A program made the position numbers and the translations under genes. The notes below the pieces were generated by a model. The model did not search any database. It had not been told where the DNA came from and worked only from the letters and a program-made list of their open reading frames with translations. From contig MNCI01003588.1 of assembly GCA_015680685.1 (NCBI GenBank), forward strand, positions 496,159 to 560,158: a stretch of 64,000 nucleotides of DNA, in the 5' to 3' direction. Of the stretch, positions 59,280-64,000 are shown piece after piece; positions within the stretch are counted from its first letter, which is position 1; the number at the start of each line of letters is the position of its first letter. The DNA comes from Gnetum montanum (taxonomy: Eukaryota; Streptophyta; Gnetopsida; Gnetales; Gnetaceae).

Positions 59280-59364
59280 TTGTGGTGTTTCATTGGCCCC
59301 TCTTTGTTGACGCTTGGAGGAATCGACCCGAGAAGTGTCAACAAAGAAGTGCAAAACACCACAA
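59280..59364. repeat. Imperfect inverted repeat (hairpin)
   Basis: Outer arms TTGTGGTGTTT (59280-59290) and AAAACACCACAA (59353-59364), and inner arms TTTGTTGACGCTT (59303-59315) and AAGTGTCAACAAA (59333-59345), pair around a 17-base loop with unpaired bulges between the arm pairs. It could be part of the LTR or a small foldback insertion. Confidence 0.6.
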
Positions 59365-59832
59365 GCAACTCGATAGAGACCCTGTCCATTGCCACTTGAC
59401 TAGACATCATCGCACCGTGTTTAGTAGTACATGGGATTGAGAGATGTAAACTTTGTGTCTGGATGGGGAAATGGAGATTGTAGGGATTAGGAACTGCCCG
59501 AGGGATAGTGCTTGGTAAAGGGGATGGTCTAGTGTGTGTTATGCTGATCCTTGTCAATAGCCATGATTTAGCGGACTTGGAATTCAGACATGTGATGTGC
59601 GTCCTTTGGTAGAACAAGACTCTTGGTTAGTGTCCAAGAGATCTTGTTGGCAAGGCCAAAGCTACATGATGGTGCGTTGCATTATTTGGAGGAACAGGGC
59701 CCTTCTTCGGGGGAACCTGTTGGCGGAGAGCCAAAGCCATGCAACTGGATGTTTCCAGATTATTTTTGACATGAGTACTTGGTTTTAAGACAACTGCCTT
59801 CCTGCCTGGGGCTTGTGTGGAAGTGCCAAGTG

Positions 59833-59866
59833 TTCCCCCTTTTTTTTTCTTCTTTTTTTGGAAGAA
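59833..59866 (-). promoter_or_regulatory. Polypurine tract of the Tat-like element
   Basis: On the - strand a run of A and G ends AAAAAAAAAGGGGGAA. Such tracts prime plus-strand DNA synthesis directly before the 3' LTR. Confidence 0.5.
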
Positions 59867-60366
59867 AATATTTTGCTTTCATCTCGTACTCATGCTCAAG
59901 TGTTATGCTATGTGTTGCAACTACTTTAAAGTGTGACAGTGTGCGACAGCATGCTCAAAGTTTTGAATGTACTGGGTGTGTTAGAGGTGTGGCTGAGTAA
60001 AGTATGCTGATGAAGGGGTAGGGAATGTATCGGGAAATGGGACTGTACCAATGAACGGTTTGATTTAGTTTTGCTATGTGTGCTGTGAACATTGCCTCAT
60101 CTTGCTGCTTATGACGAAATGCATTCTTGTGTGAAACTTCCAAGTGTCATCCTGCAAACACAACTCCAAGGAGACAAGAAAACCATGAGTGAATAAGCGA
60201 GCTTAGACTTAAACAGCTACAGATGGGACAGAGACATCAGAGGGGATTTGAGGAACTGTATATGAGTGGTAGCAACGTTGGTGGGATTGTCTGATGGCGA
60301 GCGATGCAGTGATTCTGATGAAGTTTGAACGTGGCAGCAGATTGAGGAACCAGAGATGAACTTGCT

Positions 60367-60660
60367 AGTTTATAGTCTTAGCGGACTATCATGGGTTATT
60401 TTTATGTCATGACCCGTTGGACATTGCCCATTTAGTGTCATGGCAGATGTTACGTTGCCAGTTTTTTAGTCTTAGCGGACCATGAAGAGGCAAACTAGTT
60501 TATAGTCTTGGCGGACTCTGGCGAATGTGACTGTGGAAATTTACTGTCATGCCGGACGGATGCTAGTTGATCGTCATTGCAGACACTGTATGGTATTAGT
60601 TTATCATCATGACGCTGGGACGAGCTGTGGTATCAGTTTATAGTCATAATTCCAGGACTC
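60367..60660. repeat. Diverged minisatellite in the 3' UTR
   Basis: Variants of 'gtttatagtcttagcggact' recur at 60369, 60461 (partial), 60491, 60538, 60569, 60598 and 60630, with a period of roughly 30-90 bases. Tandem repeats in the 3' UTR are a known trait of Tat-lineage elements and a known source of new satellites. Confidence 0.65.
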
Positions 60661-60680
60661 GCACGTACCTGAGCTTGTAC

Positions 60681-63600
60681 TCAAACATAGAATGGTTTTA
60701 GGAACAGGTGATTGGTTGGATTTGCAAGCTCATGCCCTTCCATATCAGCTAACTTGAATGCTCCATTGTCATATGCTTTGGTGACTAAGTAAGGCCCTTC
60801 CCAGTTGGTCGAGAATTTATCTGGGTATTCCCTAACAGCCTTAAGTACAAGGTCACCTTCTTTGATGGGGCGCTTATGAACGTCATGTCGATGTCGTTGC
60901 TGTTGTTATTTTTGGTACCACTCAATTTGATCGAGCTCACGTATGCGTTCCTCCTCCACCGAATCCAGGTCAATGATGCGCAAGTCATCGTTTTGCCTGT
61001 CGTCGAGGAGTCCGGAAAGTGTGATCCTTAAAGATGGTACATGTAATTCCAAAGGTAAAACAGCTTCTGACCCGTAAACAAGACTATATGGTGTTTAACC
61101 TGTTGAAGTCCGATGTGTAGTACGGTATGCCCACAATGCGTATACCAATTGCTCGTGCCATTTTCTCTTGCTTTGGGTAAGCATCCTTTTAAGTATTGTA
61201 ATAATCATTTTGTTTGTCACCTCTGCTTGCCCATTGCTCTGAGGATAATAAGGGGATGAAAACGAGTGTTTGATCCCTAGGCTGTCACAAAAGGTTTTGG
61301 TCTCGGCATTGTTAAATTGTGGCCCGTTGTCAGTGATGATTGTCATGGGAATGCCAAAGCGGGTTACAATATTTTCAAGAATGAAGTTGCACATGTGTTT
61401 AGATGTAGTTTTTCGAAGGGGAGCAGCTTCTACCCACTTCGTGAAATATTCTGTTGCGGTTATGATAAAAGTATGCCCTGCAGAAGACGAGGGTGTTATT
61501 GGGCCGATAAGGTCCAACCCCCACTTTTGAAAGGACCACGTGATCTACGCCGTATGCAACTCATTTGGTGGTACATGTATAAGATTACTATGTTTTTGAC
61601 AAGTACTACATGTTTTAGCCTTGGAGAGACAGTTGTATTCCATGTGTGGCCAATAATAGCCTAAGTGTCTGATCTTTGTTGCCATGGCTTTTGGTGCTAT
61701 ATGTCCTCCGCATAGTCCATCGTGTACTTGTTCGATGATGGTTTGGGTATCGATACTACTGACGCATGTTAGCAATATTCCTTCGTAGGATCTACGACAC
61801 AACATGTCCCCTACCAGTGTATACTGCTGAGAACGTTTTCGTACTGCATCCTTTTGTGCATTTGTTAGATGTCGTGGTGTTTCACCGCGTAGAAGGTATT
61901 CTTTTATGTCGTCATACCATTCCATTGCATGTGTTGTACTAACAGATGCGACCGACAATGTGTCAAGAGTATCAATTATTGGTTTGGAACAACTGATCAC
62001 GGAGCTTGGTAATGCATGGAACATGTCTGGTGATATATTTAATGCTAATGTGGCTAACACATCTGCAATGGTGTTATCATTTCTAGAAACGTGTTGTACA
62101 TCGATGTTTTCAAATCGCCTTATTAAATGTTTTGCCAAGTCACAGTATGGTTGTAAGTGTTGGGCTTTACATGTATAAACATCTGTGATTTGGTTTAAGA
62201 CCAGTTGTGAGTCTCCTCTGACCACAAGTCGTGTGATGTTTGAAGCCAATGCTGCCGTGAGACCTCTAAGGAGACCTTCGTACTCTGCTATGTTGTTGGT
62301 ACAATGAAAGTTGAAACGATAAGCAAAGGGTCAGATCTCCCTAGAGGGATAGGTGATGACAGCGGCTGCACTCCCCCCTCGAGAGGTGGATGCTCCATCA
62401 AATTTTAGAACGACATCATAGTCATTGGGCACTATGTCTATTACACTTATATTCTCATCCAGGAATTATGGCTCTATTATTGCTTGATCGTGCGTTGGTA
62501 ACGTGGCCATTTGATTCACTATGGCTTGACCCTTGACTGATGATTGCGCTATGTGATGCAGGTCAAATTCAGCTATCATGGCTTTCCAGTGGGCTATCTG
62601 ACTTGTTTCGTAAATGTTTCTTGTTATAGCCCTTAGCACATTATCTTTGCAAATTATGTTAACTTGGTTACGGAAGAGGTAATGTCACCATTTCCTTAAA
62701 GAAAAGATCAAAGCTAAACATGATCTCTCCACGTCATTGTACTTTTTCTCGTGGGCAAATAATGCATGGCTTAAGTAATATACAGGGACTTCGGTTCCGT
62801 CATGTTGTTTTTGGTAAAGCATAGACGTGATTGACGAATCTGAAGTGGCAAGGTAGATGTAAAATGGTTTATCATTTTGAGGTGGATAAACCATGGGTAG
62901 TCGAGCAAGTGCCGTTTTAATATTATCGAATGCTTCTTTGCACTGTGGAGTCCACTCAAAATGGACGTTTTTGCGTAACAGGTGGTTCATAGGTTTTAGT
63001 TTGTCTGTTAGTTTTTCTATGAATCGCCTGATAAACTATAATCTACCTTGTAGACCTCAAAGTTCGGTAAGGTTGCTGGGTGGTTTTAGGTTTGTTATGG
63101 CCTTAACCTTATCGGGGTCTACTCGTATCCCTTCTTCTGAGGCTATGAATCCAAGCATTTTGCCTGTCTTGACATCAAAAACACATTTTTTAGGGTTAAG
63201 TCTCAGTTCGTACTTTAAACAACACTTTAATACTAAGTCGAGATCTTGTACTTGTTGTTCCGATGTTTTTGATTTAACCACAATGTCATCCACGTAGTCG
63301 TTGAGCGAGTGTAACATGTAATCGCTAAAGATGAATGTCATCGCTATTTGATACGTGGCCCCTGCGTTCTTGAGACCAAAGGGCATCATTGTGTAACAAA
63401 AGGTTCCCCATGGTGTCATAAATGTTGTTCGAAGCTGATGCTCTAGATTGATGCATATTTGATTATATCCCGAGAAGCCGTCCATAAAAGATAATAAGGC
63501 ATGCCCGGCAGTCGAGTCAACAAGTTGATCGATGCTGGGTAGAGGAAAATCATCTTTTATGGTTGCAACATTTAAATCTCGGAAGTCAATGCATAAGTGA

Positions 63601-64000
63601 ATGCTTCTGTTCTTCTTCGGGACAATGACCATGTTGGATACCCACTTGGCGTAATCAACAGCCCGGATGAAACCAGCTTGATAAAGCTTGGTGATCTCAT
63701 TACGAACTGCCAATGCCACCTCGGGTTTAACCTTTCGTGCCTTTTGTTTTACGGGTCTCAATTTCGGATCAAGGATAATGTTATGCTGGACAATTCGAGG
63801 CTCTAACCCGGGCATGTCCGTGTAAGACCAGGCGAATGCTTTCATGTTTTCCCTAAGCACGTTCTCTATGTCTTTGGCTAGTTGTGGTTGTAGTAATGTG
63901 CTTAATTTTAATATTTTAATTTCCCCATCGGGCATGGTGATGGGGGTTTTGGTCAACAGGTCTTCAGTGATATTTTCGGCTTCTATGTCGAGGGATTTTG
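60681..64000 (-). pseudogene. Tat-type pol: RT, RNase H, second RNase H, integrase
   Basis: Reverse transcriptase (63956-63057 and open to the window edge) has MPFGLKNAGATYQ and the catalytic YVDDIVVKS. RNase H 1 (62990-62685) has YYLSHALFAHEKKY but a degenerate active site. RNase H 2 (about 62430-61900) keeps FDGASTSRGG, NIAEYEGLL and VRGDSQLVLNQI, i.e. the Asp-Glu-Asp set. The zinc-binding H2C2 module is near 61690-61590 (VHDGLCGGHI ... TCSTCQKH). The integrase core (61517-61095) has all three acidic residues in MDLIGPI, ITDNGPQF and YYPQSNGQAE. The C-terminal part ends at a stop at 60681. Interruptions read near 63054, 63033, 62693, 62467, 62340, 61545 and 61098. Several are TGA or TAG where one C-to-T change restores sense, and no frameshift is evident. 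It is recently dead or a near-intact relative. Confidence 0.85.

Larger units (their letters stand above)
58094..59825 (-). repeat. 3' LTR of the Tat-like element (estimated limits)
   Basis: The inner end follows the polypurine tract; a possible start on the - strand is TGGCACTTCC. The outer end is placed where the + strand reads TGTGTACCGTCGG (58094), giving TG...CA ends. The second LTR lies outside the window, so the limits cannot be confirmed. The LTR is unusually rich in CpG and short repeats. Confidence 0.5.
58094..64000 (-). mobile_element. Tat-lineage Ty3/gypsy element, 3' half, cut by window edge
   Basis: Read on the - strand from the right edge: pol with reverse transcriptase, RNase H, a second RNase H and integrase (64000-60681), a repeat-rich 3' UTR (60680-59870), a polypurine tract (59866-59833) and a 3' LTR of about 1.7 kb (59825-58094). 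The second, archaeal-like RNase H is the known hallmark of the Tat lineage (Ogre, Retand and relatives). It is the youngest large element here: pol has about eight stops but no obvious frameshift. Confidence 0.8.

Noticed and set aside
58658-59354. Repetitive 'VYAQ/AYTP' ORFs on the - strand
   Set aside because: A palindromic DNA repeat with irregular spacing gives these; the frame is not kept.

Overview
This window looks like nuclear DNA of a seed plant with a very large, transposon-laden genome. A gymnosperm is plausible but cannot be proved from the sequence. The evidence is: a plant family 1 UDP-glycosyltransferase gene, a plant REF/SRPP-type (rubber elongation factor / small rubber particle) pseudogene, a spliced plant-type PHD-finger gene, and several layers of decayed Ty3/gypsy, Ty1/copia, LINE and SINE copies in AT-rich DNA. 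No prokaryotic features, CRISPR arrays or rRNA genes were seen. One undetermined base (n) lies at 25398.

Layout. 1-6850: two copies of a Ty3/gypsy (Athila-like) family on the + strand, one nested in the other; each carries the family's extra coiled-coil ORF downstream of pol. 8494-10029: an intact, single-exon UDP-glycosyltransferase on the - strand, the best gene here, with tandem repeats 3' of it and an ACGT-motif cluster 5' of it. 10600-18890: mostly featureless AT-rich DNA with small tandem duplications and a LINE relic. 18983-20381: REF/SRPP pseudogene on the + strand. 20473-28166: a decayed Ty1/copia element on the - strand that cuts off the pseudogene's 3' side. Between its 5' LTR and gag sits a three-copy tandem array with an ~887-bp period. 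29880-30190: a fragment of another copia. 30480-41830: a nearly full-length but dead Athila-like element on the - strand (5' LTR, tRNA primer site, gag, pol, extra ORF; no 3' LTR seen). 41960-45260: two 5'-truncated LINEs of one family, tail to tail. 48187-49581: a short, internally deleted copia with two LTRs. 53443-53879: a two-exon gene for a 108-residue PHD-finger protein. 55860-57790: rearranged pieces of the Athila-like family. 58094-64000: the 3' half of a younger Tat-lineage Ty3/gypsy element on the - strand with two RNase H domains, a repeat-rich 3' UTR and an LTR full of a palindromic GCGTATACGC motif.

Only the glycosyltransferase and the PHD-finger gene look functional. The rest is repeat decay, in which many stops fit cytosine deamination (CAG/CAA to TAG/TAA, CGA to TGA). 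The least familiar item is the coiled-coil ORF3 of the Athila-like family, present three times, each preceded by a conserved splice-donor-like site. The ~887-bp tandem array and the palindrome array are the next most unusual. All calls come from reading the sequence; no database search was run.
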